DNA from: Promicromonospora sukumoe 327MFSha3.1
Lineage (GTDB): Bacteria > Actinomycetota > Actinomycetes > Actinomycetales > Cellulomonadaceae
NCBI RefSeq assembly: GCF_000385135.1
Contig: NZ_ARQM01000018.1
Span: 62,001-126,000, forward strand
DNA length: 64,000 bases
Reading direction: 5' to 3'
A model generated the notes under the pieces. The model made no database searches. It was given only the letters and a program-made list of their open reading frames with translations, and was not told where the DNA came from. Position numbers and translations under genes: made by a program. The stretch's first letter is position 1. Every line of letters starts with the position of its first letter. Below are positions 43,510 through 52,489 of the stretch, piece by piece.

Positions 43510-45864
43510 GTGGGTCCAGAAAGCGGACCCCCGGCAGCCGCGCCCGCCACGGACTCCTCCGGGTGGGCGCCTGCCGAGGGGGGCAGGGGGCTGGACCGTC
43601 CGGTGCACGGCCGGGAGCGGGAGCTGCGACTGATCGGAGCCTTCGCCACCGGCCTGGACCCGACGACGCTGGTCGTGAGCGGTCTGAGCGGTATCGGCAA
43701 GAGCACCGCCGTGCTGGCCGCGCTGGGCCGCATCGGCGCGGCCGCGGGCGCCGTCCGCGTGGTGCGGTCGTGCTCCTCGCGCCCGTACGCGCACGGAATG
43801 GCGGGCCGGGACCGCATCGACCTGTCCAAGCAGGTCGGTCCTGCCGACCCCGGCCCAGGTTACGAGATCGACGCCGTCGGGCTCCTGGAGGCGGTGTCCG
43901 CCGGTATCGCGCCGGCCACCACCGGCCCCCGGGTGCTGTTCGTCGACGACGTCGAGGTGCTCTCGCCGAGCCGCGCAGCCTGGCTGCAGCACCTGGGCGA
44001 CGTCGCCTACGAGCGCGACTGGCGCGTGCTGGTCGCCGCGCGGCGGGTGGCGCAGGGCCCGCTGCCCGACGACGTCGAGGTGCTCGCCGTGAACCCGCTC
44101 GACGAGCGGTCGCTGCGCCTGCTGCTGGACGCGCAGCTCGGGCTACCGGTCGCCGCCGACGTCGCCGTCCGCCTGCACCGCTGGAGCGCGGGCAACCCCC
44201 GGATCGCGCTGGAGCTGGCCGACGGGCTCAGCCCGGCCCAGCAACGCGGCGACACCGAGTGGACGGGCCCGCACACCGCGGGCCCGGCGGCCCGGCGCGC
44301 CTACCGCGAGCTTCTCGGCGGGGCCGGCTCGCCCGACGCCGCCGATCCGGCCGACGCCGAGCGCTACCCGCTCCTGCGCCTGCTGCGCCAGGAGGGTCCG
44401 GTCACCCTGCCCGGCGGGGTGGAGCGCCCCGCGTACGCGGGATCGGCCACGGTCGCCGAGGCGATCCTGGACGGCCTGCACCTGGACGACGTCGCCGGCA
44501 TGGCCGAGGTGGGCGCGGAACCGCGGGCCGCCGCGCGCACGGCCGGTGTGACGCTCCTGACGGGGACCACCTGGGCGGAGGACGGTCCCGGGCGCTGGGC
44601 ACCCACCGTCGACGGCACGGGGTGGACCGACCACCTGTGGTGGCGGAACCCGGCCGACGCGGACGCCGAGACCCGGGCCGCCGGTGCCCGCGCCGCCGCC
44701 GCGCTGATCGAGCTGGAGCACACCGGCCGGCTCGCGGACCCCGCCGTCCTGCGCGCCGACCTGGGCCGCATCGGAGCACGACCCGACCCGCACTGGGTGG
44801 GCCTGTGCGTCCAGGTGCGCGGCCGCCTGCTGCTGGGCGACGCGCCGGGCGCGCACCGGCTCCTGGAGAACCAGTCCGGACCCGTCGCGGGCCGCACCGT
44901 CGCCGAGATCGTCGCGCGCGACCTCGCGGCGGCCCGCGTGGCGATGTTCGACGGTCGCGCAGCCGACGCCCGTGCCCACCTCGCCCGCGCGACCGACCTG
45001 CGGCCCAGCATCCAGGACTGGCTCCCGGTGCAGGGGCTACGGGCCGCGACCACGGCCATGCTCGACGGCCGCGGGCCCGACGGCGAGCTGCCGTCCCGGG
45101 CCGGCGCGTGGTCCACGCGGGCGCTGGGCGAGTTCGCCGTCGACCTCGGCAGCGCGCACCTCGCGGTCGGGCAGGTGGACCGGGCCGCCGAGCTGCTCAC
45201 GATCGGGCTGGAGCGCTGCGCCTGGCCCTACCGCGGCCGCGTGCAGGCCCGTGCCGACCTCGTCGAGGCTGCCCTGGCGCACGACGGCCACCGCGGCGCG
45301 ATCCCCCGCCAGGCCCGGCGGCTGGCCGACCCGCCCGTGCACCCCCAGGAGCACGCCGACCCCGACACCGGCGTCGCGCACGCCCGGATGCTGGCGGCGC
45401 TGGCCGGCGTGGACCCGGACCACGGCGGCCTGGACGAGTGGCTGCCGCCCGGCCTGTCCCCGGTCTCGCCGTGGCAACGTCTGCGGTCCCTCGTCGCCTA
45501 CGGCAGGTACGGCCTGGCCCGCGGCGAGCGGACGGCGGCCGAGCCGGCCCTGAGGGAGGCTCGGACCCTGGCCCACCTGGCCGGCGTACCCGGCTGGGGC
45601 GTGGCGATCGACGTCTGCCTCGCCCGTCACGACACCCCGGGCGGGCACGGCTGGGACCAGCTGAGCGAAGACGAGCGAGAAATCGTCCGCCTGGCGCTGC
45701 GCGGCAGCACCAACGCTCAGATCGCCGAGATCGCCTACATCTCGCTGCGCACGGTCGCCAACCGGTTCCGCCGCATCTACGAGGTGCTGCGGGTCCGGGA
45801 CCGCCGGGACCTGACCGAGCTGGCCAGGACCCACCCGCCCGTCTGGCTGGCCGACCAGGGCTGA
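43510..45864 (+). CDS. Large LuxR-family regulator with AAA ATPase domain
   Basis: A 784-residue protein. An intact Walker A (GLSGIGKST, residues 58-66) and Walker-B-like VLFVDDVEVLS are followed by a long helical TPR-like region and a C-terminal LuxR helix-turn-helix (EREIVRLALRGSTNAQIAEI, RTVANRFRRIYEVL). GTG 43510 follows AAAGGAAC. It is divergent from the LAxTG adhesin and is the obvious candidate to control it. It resembles the regulator at 1030 but keeps the Walker lysine. Confidence 0.88.
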   Translation: MGPESGPPAAAPATDSSGWAPAEGGRGLDRPVHGRERELRLIGAFATGLDPTTLVVSGLSGIGKSTAVLAALGRIGAAAGAVRVVRSCSSRPYAHGMAGRDRIDLSKQVGPADPGPGYEIDAVGLLEAVSAGIAPATTGPRVLFVDDVEVLSPSRAAWLQHLGDVAYERDWRVLVAARRVAQGPLPDDVEVLAVNPLDERSLRLLLDAQLGLPVAADVAVRLHRWSAGNPRIALELADGLSPAQQRGDTEWTGPHTAGPAARRAYRELLGGAGSPDAADPADAERYPLLRLLRQEGPVTLPGGVERPAYAGSATVAEAILDGLHLDDVAGMAEVGAEPRAAARTAGVTLLTGTTWAEDGPGRWAPTVDGTGWTDHLWWRNPADADAETRAAGARAAAALIELEHTGRLADPAVLRADLGRIGARPDPHWVGLCVQVRGRLLLGDAPGAHRLLENQSGPVAGRTVAEIVARDLAAARVAMFDGRAADARAHLARATDLRPSIQDWLPVQGLRAATTAMLDGRGPDGELPSRAGAWSTRALGEFAVDLGSAHLAVGQVDRAAELLTIGLERCAWPYRGRVQARADLVEAALAHDGHRGAIPRQARRLADPPVHPQEHADPDTGVAHARMLAALAGVDPDHGGLDEWLPPGLSPVSPWQRLRSLVAYGRYGLARGERTAAEPALREARTLAHLAGVPGWGVAIDVCLARHDTPGGHGWDQLSEDEREIVRLALRGSTNAQIAEIAYISLRTVANRFRRIYEVLRVRDRRDLTELARTHPPVWLADQG

Positions 45865-45870
45865 GGCCAC

Positions 45871-45901
45871 GCCGGCCCGGCCCGCGAAGGGCCGGGCCGG
45901 C
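45871..45901. terminator. Bidirectional terminator
   Basis: GCCGGCCCGGCCC and GGGCCGGGCCGGC form a perfect 13-base stem around GCGAA, between convergent LuxR and RND genes. Confidence 0.8.
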
Positions 45902-45906
45902 AGTGC

Positions 45907-48900
45907 TCAGCTCGCGTCCGCCGCCAGGCGCTGGGCGACCTGCGCCGCCTCGGTGGCCTTGACCTGCGCCTTCTCGGCCTTGCGCGCGGCGCGGGCGGCC
46001 CGCTTGGGCGTGCTGCCCTCCGAGCGCCGCTCGAACAGCGTGTAGATCACCGGCACCACGTACAGGGTCAGCAGCGTCGAGGACACGAGCCCGCCGATCA
46101 CCACGAGTGCCAGCGGCTGCGAGATGAACGCGCCGCCGCCGGTCAGGCCGAACGCCATCGGGGTCAGCGCCAGGATCGTCGCCGCCGCCGTCATCACGAT
46201 CGGCCGCAGGCGCTGGCGCGAGCCCTCGCGCACCGCCTCGTCCAGCGGCCGGCCCTCGGCGCGGTACTGGTTGATCAGGTCGATCAGCACGATCGCGTTG
46301 GAGACCACGATGCCCACCAGCATCAGCACGCCGATCAGCGCGGCGACGTCCAGCGGCGTGCCGGTCAGCAGCAGCGCCAGCAGCGCGCCCGTGGCCGCGA
46401 ACGGCACGGAGACCAGCAGGATCAGCGGCTGCCCGATGCTCCGGAACGTCGCCACCATGACCAGGTACACGATGAGGATGGCCGCCAGCAGCGCCAGCCC
46501 CAGGTCCGCGAAGGCGTCGGCCTGGTCGGACGCCACGCCGCCGATGGTCACGTCCGCGCCGCCCGGCAGGTCCAGACCCTCGATCTCCTCGGTCAGGGCC
46601 ACCGTCAGGGTGCCCAGGTCCTGCCCGGCCGGGGTGACCGCGACCGTGGCGCTGCGCTCCCCGTCCACGCGGGTGACCGACGCCGGGGCCGAGACCTCCT
46701 CGACCGTCACCAGGTCGCTCAGCGGGACCATGCCCGCCGCCGTCGGCACGTCGACCTTCTTGATCTCGGCCGCCGTGGCGGGCACGTCGCCCGCCACCAC
46801 GACGTCGAGGTTGGTCCCGTCCAGGTCGACGGTGCCGATGCTCGACTCGTTCATGGCGCCGGCCAGCAGGCCCGAGACCGCGGCCTCGGTCAGCCCGGCC
46901 TCCGCGGCCGCGTCGCGGTCCACCGTCACCTGCACGGTCGACTGCTCGGCGGCCAGGTTGTTGGTGACGCTCTCGACGCCGTCGAGGTCCGTGACGGCGT
47001 CCTCGACGGTGCTCGCGGCGTCGGCCAGGTCGTCGGCGTCGGGCGCGGTGACCACCAGGTCCACGGTGGTGCTGGAGAACCCGGCGTCGCCGGCGGCCAC
47101 GGTGACCTCGCCGTCCAGGTCGGCCTCGGCGATCGCGTCGCGGACGTCGTCCTGCACCGCCTCGCCGTCGGCGTCCTCGGCCAGGGTCATCGCGAAGGAC
47201 GCGCTGGCGCCCGCCCCGCCCATGCCGAAGGCGGCGGCCATGCCGTCGCCCGACCCGACGGTGGTCTGCACGGTCTCGATGCCGTCGACGCCGTCGAGGA
47301 CCTCCTCGACCTCCTTGGCGGCTGCGTCCTGGTTCTCCAGCGAGGTGCCCGGCTCGAACTCCTGGGTGACCGACAGCGTGTCCTGCCCGGCCGCCCCGAT
47401 GAAGTTGGTCTCCATGCGCGGCACCAGCGCGAGCGTGCCGGCCAGCAGCGCGACCGCGACGGTCAGCGTGACCGCCGGGTGCCGCAGCGCGGCGGCCAGC
47501 GACGGCACGTAGGCTCGCTGCCAGACGCCGCGGCGCTCCTTGAGCTCGGCGGCCTCGCGCATCGCGGCGCCGCCGTCGGCCGAGACCGGCACCTTGATGA
47601 ACCAGTACGCGAGCACCGGCACGACGACCAGCGCGACGACCAGCGAGGCGCCCATCGCGATGGCCACGGTGACGGCGAACGGCTGGAACAGCTCGCCCGC
47701 CATGCCGCCCACCAGGGCGATCGGGGCGAACACCGCGATGGTGCAGACCGTGGAGGCGGTGATGGCCGCGCCCACCTCGCGGACGGCGGTGACGATCGCG
47801 TCCACGCGGTCCTCGCCGTAGGACAGGTGCCGCTTGATGTTCTCGATCACGACGATCGAGTCGTCCACGATGCGCCCGATGGAGATGGTCATGGCCGCGA
47901 GCGTGAGAATGTTCAGCGTGTAGCCGGTCAGGTTCATCGCCGCGAACGTGACCGCCAGCGACAGCGGGATCGAGATCGCGGACACGAGCGTGGCCCGCAG
48001 CGAGGCCAGGAACACCAGGATCACGAGGACGGCGAACAGCAGGCCCAGCCCGCCCTCGGTGGTCAGGCCCTCGATCGACTCCTCGATGAAAGGCGCCTGG
48101 TCGAACGTGACGGCGGTGCTCACGCCGGCGTCGTCGAGCTCGTCCTCGACGTCGGCCAGCACGTCCTGCACGGCGTGCGAGACGTCCACGGTGTTGCCGT
48201 CGGGCGTCTTGGTCATGGCGATGGCCAGGGACGGCTCGCCGTCCAGGCGCGAGAAGGAGGTGGGGTCGACGTCCTTGACGCTCACCTTCGCGACGTCGCC
48301 CAGGTGGACGACCTCGGGCGGGCCCGCCTCGGCCTGGGGCGACTGGCCGGTGGCCCCGGCGGCGCCCGCGGCACCCGCTGCTGCGGCGGCGTCGGCCCCG
48401 GCGCTCGCCCCGGCTCCGGCGCTCGCGCCGGCCGACGCGCCCGCGGACGGGACGATCGGGAGGTCCTCGAGCTCCTCGACGGTGCTGACGGTGGTGCCCA
48501 CCTGGACGCTGCTGGTGCGGCCGTCCTCGGTGACGGAGCCGACCGGCATGACCGTGCCGTTGTCCTGCAGCAGGGAGGAGAGCTGGGCGGGCGTGAGGCC
48601 GGCGGCGGCGAGCTTCTTCTCGTCGGGCTCGATCACGACCTGGCGCTCGGTGGTGCCGGTCACGGTGACGTCGCGCACCTGCGCGATGCCCGACAGCTCG
48701 GGCACCAGCACGGAGTCGATCGTGTCGGTGAGCTCCTGCTCGGTGCCGTCACCGGAGACCGCGAGCTGGATCACCGGCAGGTCGTCGAACGACCCGGCCA
48801 TGACCTCGGGCTCGACGTCCTCGGGCAGGTCCTGGATGTTGCCGATCGCCGACGTCATCTCCTGGCTGGCGTCGTCGATGTCGGTGCCGTACTCCAGCTC

Positions 48901-49182
48901 CACCGTGGTCATCGAGATGCCCGTGCCGACGGTCGACGTGACGCCCGTGACGCCGTCGATGCCCTGGACGGCGGTCTCGACCGGGTCGGTGACGCGGTCG
49001 GACACGATCTCGGGCGAGGTGCCCGGGTAGACCGCCGTGACCGCCACGACGGGCACGTTGAGGGAGGGTATGAGTTCCTGACGGAGCTGCCCCATGCTGA
49101 AGATGCCGACGACGAAGACGGCGATCGTCGCGAGTGCTACGAGAGCACGATTCGCGAGCGACATCCGGGCAAGACGAAACAC
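45907..49182 (-). CDS. RND-family efflux transporter permease
   Basis: A 1091-residue protein with duplicated 6-helix halves and two large outside loops. N-terminal VAVTAVYPGTSPEIVSDRVT and DPVETAVQGIDGVTGV, the central ILTLAAMTISIGRIVDDSIV and late LIGVLMLVGIVVSNAIVLID are AcrB/HAE-type landmarks. In Gram-positives these work without an outer-membrane channel. An Ala/Gly-rich insertion (~residues 240-275, SAGASAGASAGAGASAGADA) lies in the first outer loop. GTG 49182 is used because GGAGG lies 4 bases upstream; ATG 49164 is an alternative. It is divergent from marR. Confidence 0.9.
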   Translation of the reverse strand: MFRLARMSLANRALVALATIAVFVVGIFSMGQLRQELIPSLNVPVVAVTAVYPGTSPEIVSDRVTDPVETAVQGIDGVTGVTSTVGTGISMTTVELEYGTDIDDASQEMTSAIGNIQDLPEDVEPEVMAGSFDDLPVIQLAVSGDGTEQELTDTIDSVLVPELSGIAQVRDVTVTGTTERQVVIEPDEKKLAAAGLTPAQLSSLLQDNGTVMPVGSVTEDGRTSSVQVGTTVSTVEELEDLPIVPSAGASAGASAGAGASAGADAAAAAGAAGAAGATGQSPQAEAGPPEVVHLGDVAKVSVKDVDPTSFSRLDGEPSLAIAMTKTPDGNTVDVSHAVQDVLADVEDELDDAGVSTAVTFDQAPFIEESIEGLTTEGGLGLLFAVLVILVFLASLRATLVSAISIPLSLAVTFAAMNLTGYTLNILTLAAMTISIGRIVDDSIVVIENIKRHLSYGEDRVDAIVTAVREVGAAITASTVCTIAVFAPIALVGGMAGELFQPFAVTVAIAMGASLVVALVVVPVLAYWFIKVPVSADGGAAMREAAELKERRGVWQRAYVPSLAAALRHPAVTLTVAVALLAGTLALVPRMETNFIGAAGQDTLSVTQEFEPGTSLENQDAAAKEVEEVLDGVDGIETVQTTVGSGDGMAAAFGMGGAGASASFAMTLAEDADGEAVQDDVRDAIAEADLDGEVTVAAGDAGFSSTTVDLVVTAPDADDLADAASTVEDAVTDLDGVESVTNNLAAEQSTVQVTVDRDAAAEAGLTEAAVSGLLAGAMNESSIGTVDLDGTNLDVVVAGDVPATAAEIKKVDVPTAAGMVPLSDLVTVEEVSAPASVTRVDGERSATVAVTPAGQDLGTLTVALTEEIEGLDLPGGADVTIGGVASDQADAFADLGLALLAAILIVYLVMVATFRSIGQPLILLVSVPFAATGALLALLLTGTPLDVAALIGVLMLVGIVVSNAIVLIDLINQYRAEGRPLDEAVREGSRQRLRPIVMTAAATILALTPMAFGLTGGGAFISQPLALVVIGGLVSSTLLTLYVVPVIYTLFERRSEGSTPKRAARAARKAEKAQVKATEAAQVAQRLAADAS

Positions 49183-49239
49183 ACTTCCTCCAGGTCTGGG
49201 GTATACGCGCCGGGGTCCACGACTCCGTCGGCGCAGTAT

Positions 49240-49254
49240 TTTGCCTAACGCAAA
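49240..49254. promoter_or_regulatory. MarR operator candidate
   Basis: TTTGC-CTAAC-GCAAA, a 5-base inverted repeat in the 141-base spacer between the RND gene and marR. Confidence 0.55.
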
Positions 49255-49311
49255 GGATCCTGCCGTGGTTCCCGGCACGCAACTCCGGTTCTCCCGCGGG
49301 CGGGCGCGCAC

Positions 49312-49317
49312 TAAAGT
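49312..49317 (+). promoter_or_regulatory. -10 hexamer for leaderless marR mRNA
   Basis: TAAAGT ends 6 bases before the GTG start at 49324; there is no Shine-Dalgarno sequence. Confidence 0.55.
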
Positions 49318-49323
49318 CAGCCC

Positions 49324-49773
49324 GTGACCGACCAGACCCGCGAGCAGCTCGTCGCCGAGCTCGCCGCCCTGCACCACCGGCTCGGCGAAGCGTTCTTCGC
49401 CTCCCGGGTCCGGCCGCTGCTGGAGACCGACCTGACGGTGCAACAGATCCGGGCCCTCGCGCTCGTGCAGGTGGACCGCGACTCGACGCCGCACCGGCTC
49501 GCGGAGGCGCTCGGCGTCTCCGCCGCCACCGTCTCCGGGATCCTCGACCGGCTCACCGCCGCCGGGATGACGGTCCGCACCCCCGACCCGGTCGACGGCC
49601 GCGTGCGCCGCGTGACCAGCACCGAGAAGGGCAGCGAGGCGATCCGCCGCATCGTCGCGTACGAGGACGACCTGCCGCCCGACCTGCTGGACGAGCTCGC
49701 CCTGGAGGACCTGCGCGCCCTGACCCAGGGCACGCGCGCCCTCCTGGAGGCGGCCCGCCGGCTGGCGCCGTAG
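49324..49773 (+). CDS. MarR-family transcriptional regulator
   Basis: A 149-residue winged-helix protein: TVQQIRALALVQVDRDSTPH-RLAEALGVSAATVSGILDRL and the wing TPDPVDGRVRRVTSTEKG. Likely repressor of the divergent RND pump via the 49240 palindrome. The transcript appears leaderless. Confidence 0.92.
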   Translation: MTDQTREQLVAELAALHHRLGEAFFASRVRPLLETDLTVQQIRALALVQVDRDSTPHRLAEALGVSAATVSGILDRLTAAGMTVRTPDPVDGRVRRVTSTEKGSEAIRRIVAYEDDLPPDLLDELALEDLRALTQGTRALLEAARRLAP

Positions 49774-49782
49774 CCCCGCGTG

Positions 49783-50754
49783 TCAGACGTGGCGGCGGGC
49801 CGTCGCCTCGGCCAGGCGGCGCAGGAGCGCCCGGGCCTCGGGCGGGCCGGTGACCTCGACGTGGTCGGCGAACTGGAGGAGCTGCCGGGCGGCCTCGACC
49901 TGGGCGTAGGCGAGCGTGATCGGCACCCGGCCGGCGGCGTCCGCCGGGCCGACCGTGCGTAGCCGGGAACCCAGGATGCGGCGGGCCAGGTCCACGCCGT
50001 CGGCGTCCAGCAGGGCGTGAACCGTGACCTCGTGCCGCGTCTCGAGCGCCCGGCCCAGGCCGCCGGCGACGTCGGCCAGCGTGGCACCGGCGCGGGTGCG
50101 GCGCGGCTCGTCGAGCAGCGCCCAGCGGTCCAGCCGGGTCAGCGCGAACAGCCGGGGCGCCGCGTCGACGTCGGCCACGAGGTACCAGCGGTCCACCCGG
50201 AGCAGCAGGCCGTACGGGTCCACCACCAGGTCCGACGCCGAACGGGCGCCGCTGCGCCGGTAGGTCACGCGCAGCCGCCGGGCCTGGCGCAGGTCGCGCG
50301 CCAGCGCGGCGACGTCGGGCGGGTCGCCCGCGGGCTCGGCGGCGAACCAGGCGCGGTTCTCGACCGTGACGACGTCGGCCAGGGACAGCGGCGCCGCGCT
50401 CGAACGGGTCTGCGGCGACCCGGGCCGGGTCGCGAACTTGCCGACCGCGGCCCGCGCCGCCGTCTCCGCGCCGAGCGCGCGCGCCCGGTCGAGGTCCACG
50501 CCGACGGCGCGGAGCACGTCGGCCTCCGACGTCGTCAGCCGGGTGAGGTCGACCTGCTGTCCCGGCAGCAGGCTGATGCCGCCGTACCTGCCGCGCTCGG
50601 TGAGCACGGGGATGTCGGCGTCGACCAGCTTCTGGACGTCGCGCAGGATCGTGCGGGCCGAGACGCCGAACTCGGCGGCGAGCTCGGCAGCGGTGGCGTA
50701 CCGGCGCGCCTGGAGCGCCCCGAGGATGCCGATGAGGCGCTGCGCCGAGCCCAC
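49783..50754 (-). CDS. WYL-domain transcriptional regulator (YafY/DeoR type)
   Basis: A 323-residue protein. The N-terminal helix-turn-helix is QARRYATAAELAAEFGVSAR-TILRDVQKLVDADIP, then ERGRYGGISLLPG. The middle WYL domain has VTYRRSG...VVDPYGLLLRVDRWYLVA, and a C-terminal WCX-type region follows. Such regulators bind small ligands or nucleic acid. GTG 50754. It is divergent from the VOC gene, its probable target. Confidence 0.9.
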   Translation of the reverse strand: MGSAQRLIGILGALQARRYATAAELAAEFGVSARTILRDVQKLVDADIPVLTERGRYGGISLLPGQQVDLTRLTTSEADVLRAVGVDLDRARALGAETAARAAVGKFATRPGSPQTRSSAAPLSLADVVTVENRAWFAAEPAGDPPDVAALARDLRQARRLRVTYRRSGARSASDLVVDPYGLLLRVDRWYLVADVDAAPRLFALTRLDRWALLDEPRRTRAGATLADVAGGLGRALETRHEVTVHALLDADGVDLARRILGSRLRTVGPADAAGRVPITLAYAQVEAARQLLQFADHVEVTGPPEARALLRRLAEATARRHV

Positions 50755-50865
50755 GATCTCGCCTCCGATCCCCCGGCCGTCCGGAACATGACAGGTTCTG
50801 TCGCATTATGCCGGGAGCGTGGGGACGTCGCCGAACGCCGGCGGCGCTCTGGAAGGAGAAAACCC

Positions 50866-51231
50866 ATGCCCGCACCGAACCTCTTCCTCGTGTACGTGAC
50901 CGACGTCGAGCGCGCCACGGCGTTCTACGGCGACCTGTTCGAGATCGAGCCGGTCATGCGCACGCCGCGCTACGTGCCGTTCGAGGTCGCGCCCGGCGTG
51001 CTGTTCGCGCTGTGGGGCGGCCAGAGCGACGGGCTCACCGCGCGCACGCCCCGGTCGTCGGAGGTCGGCCTGATGGTGGAGCGGTCCGCGGCCGCCGTCG
51101 ACGACGTCTTCGCGTCCTGGGTCGCGAAGGGCGCCACCGTGGTCGAGGAGCCGCACGACGCGGTCTTCGGCCGCACGTTCGTCGTGGCCGACCCCGACGG
51201 CAACCTGATCCGCGTCTCGCCGCTCGACTGA
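50866..51231 (+). CDS. VOC-superfamily (glyoxalase/bleomycin-resistance-like) protein
   Basis: A 121-residue two-module beta-alpha-beta fold: LFLVYVTDVERATAFYGDLF at the start, and AVFGRTFVVADPDGNLIRV at the end. Metal ligands cannot be assigned and the substrate is unknown. ATG 50866 has a strong GGAAGGAG site. Divergent WYL/VOC pairs are common in actinobacteria. Confidence 0.9.
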   Translation: MPAPNLFLVYVTDVERATAFYGDLFEIEPVMRTPRYVPFEVAPGVLFALWGGQSDGLTARTPRSSEVGLMVERSAAAVDDVFASWVAKGATVVEEPHDAVFGRTFVVADPDGNLIRVSPLD

Positions 51232-51249
51232 CCGGACGGCGCCCCGCGT

Positions 51250-51290
51250 GCCGCCGTCGGCCGGGTCCCGCGGGGCCCCACGACGGCGGC
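51250..51290. terminator. Terminator-like hairpin after the VOC gene
   Basis: GCCGCCGTCG and CGACGGCGGC around a 21-base GC-rich loop. Confidence 0.5.
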
Positions 51291-51313
51291 GCGCCGGGCG
51301 CCGCGGGCGCACG

Positions 51314-51319
51314 TAGGGT
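51314..51319 (+). promoter_or_regulatory. -10 hexamer for leaderless epoxide hydrolase mRNA
   Basis: TAGGGT ends 7 bases before GTG 51327, which has no ribosome site. Confidence 0.45.
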
Positions 51320-51326
51320 GTGTGCC

Positions 51327-52484
51327 GTGCCGGACACCACCGCCCCGCAGCCGTTCGCCCCGCAGGCCACGCCGGAGGCGATCGAGGACCTGCGCGCACG
51401 GCTGCGGGCGACCCGCTGGCCCGACTCCCCGGAGGACGTCGGCTGGTCCCTCGGCACCGACCTCGACTACCTGCGCGAGCTCGTCGCGTACTGGACGGAC
51501 GGGTTCGACTGGCGGGCGCAGGAGGCCGAGCTGACCCGGCTCCCCCGCTTCCGCGCCGGTATCGGCGGGCTCGGGATCCACTTCGTGCACGCGCGCGCCG
51601 TCGCGCCGTCGGGCCCGGTGCTGCCGCTGGTGCTCAGCCACGGCTGGCCGGACTCGTTCTGGCGGTACTCCAAGGTGGTGCCGCTCCTGGCCGACCCGGG
51701 CGCGCACGGCGCCGACCCCGCCGACGCGTTCGACGTCGTGGTCCCCGACATGCCCGGCTTCGGGTACTCGGACCGGCCGACGGGGCAGCCCCTGAGCTCG
51801 ATCGCCGTCGCCGGGCTGTGGGCGGGGCTGATGACCGTGCTCGGGTACGAGCGGTTCGGCGCGGCGGGCGGCGACATCGGCAGCCACGTGAGCCGGTACC
51901 TGGCGCTCGACCACCCCGACCGCGTGGTCGCCGTGCACCGCACCGACGGCGGGCTGCCCGTCTTCGCGGGTGATCCGGCCACGCTCCAGCCCGAGGAGCG
52001 CGCCTGGTTCGCCGAGACCGCGACCTGGAGCGCCACCGAGGGCGCCTACGGGGCGATGCACCGCACCAAGCCCCAGACGGCCGCGGCCGCGCTGAACGAC
52101 TCCCCCGCCGGGCTCGCCGCGTGGATCGTCGAGAAGCTCCGGGCCTGGAGCTTCGGCGACCTGGAGGACGCGTACACCCGCGACGAGATCCTCACGAACA
52201 TCACGATCTACTGGCTCACGGGCACCATCGGCTCGTCCATGCGGATGTACCACGCCAACGGCGCGATCCCGGCCCGGCAGGTCACGCGACGGGTCGAGGT
52301 GCCGTCCGGGTTCTCGCTGTTCCCGGGCGACATCGTGCGCCCGCCGCGGGCCTGGCTGGAGCGGACGGCCAACACCGTGCGCGTCACCGAACCGGAACGG
52401 GGCGGCCACTTCGCGGCGTTCGAGGAGCCGGAGCTGTACGCCCAGGAGCTCAGGGACTTCTTCCGCCCATACCGCGGAGCCTGA
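51327..52484 (+). CDS. Epoxide hydrolase, alpha/beta-hydrolase fold
   Basis: A 385-residue enzyme with the N-terminal EHN domain (IEDLRARLRATRWPDSP...) and an alpha/beta core. The oxyanion motif is LSHGWPDSFW, the nucleophile Asp lies in AAGGDIGSHVS and the base His in PERGGHFAAFEEPEL. Tyr residues in the cap (e.g. NITIYWLTGTIGSSMRMY) are as expected. It opens epoxides to diols; the natural substrate is unknown. The start is GTG 51327 with a probable leaderless transcript. Confidence 0.92.
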   Translation: MPDTTAPQPFAPQATPEAIEDLRARLRATRWPDSPEDVGWSLGTDLDYLRELVAYWTDGFDWRAQEAELTRLPRFRAGIGGLGIHFVHARAVAPSGPVLPLVLSHGWPDSFWRYSKVVPLLADPGAHGADPADAFDVVVPDMPGFGYSDRPTGQPLSSIAVAGLWAGLMTVLGYERFGAAGGDIGSHVSRYLALDHPDRVVAVHRTDGGLPVFAGDPATLQPEERAWFAETATWSATEGAYGAMHRTKPQTAAAALNDSPAGLAAWIVEKLRAWSFGDLEDAYTRDEILTNITIYWLTGTIGSSMRMYHANGAIPARQVTRRVEVPSGFSLFPGDIVRPPRAWLERTANTVRVTEPERGGHFAAFEEPELYAQELRDFFRPYRGA

Positions 52485-52489
52485 CGGCG

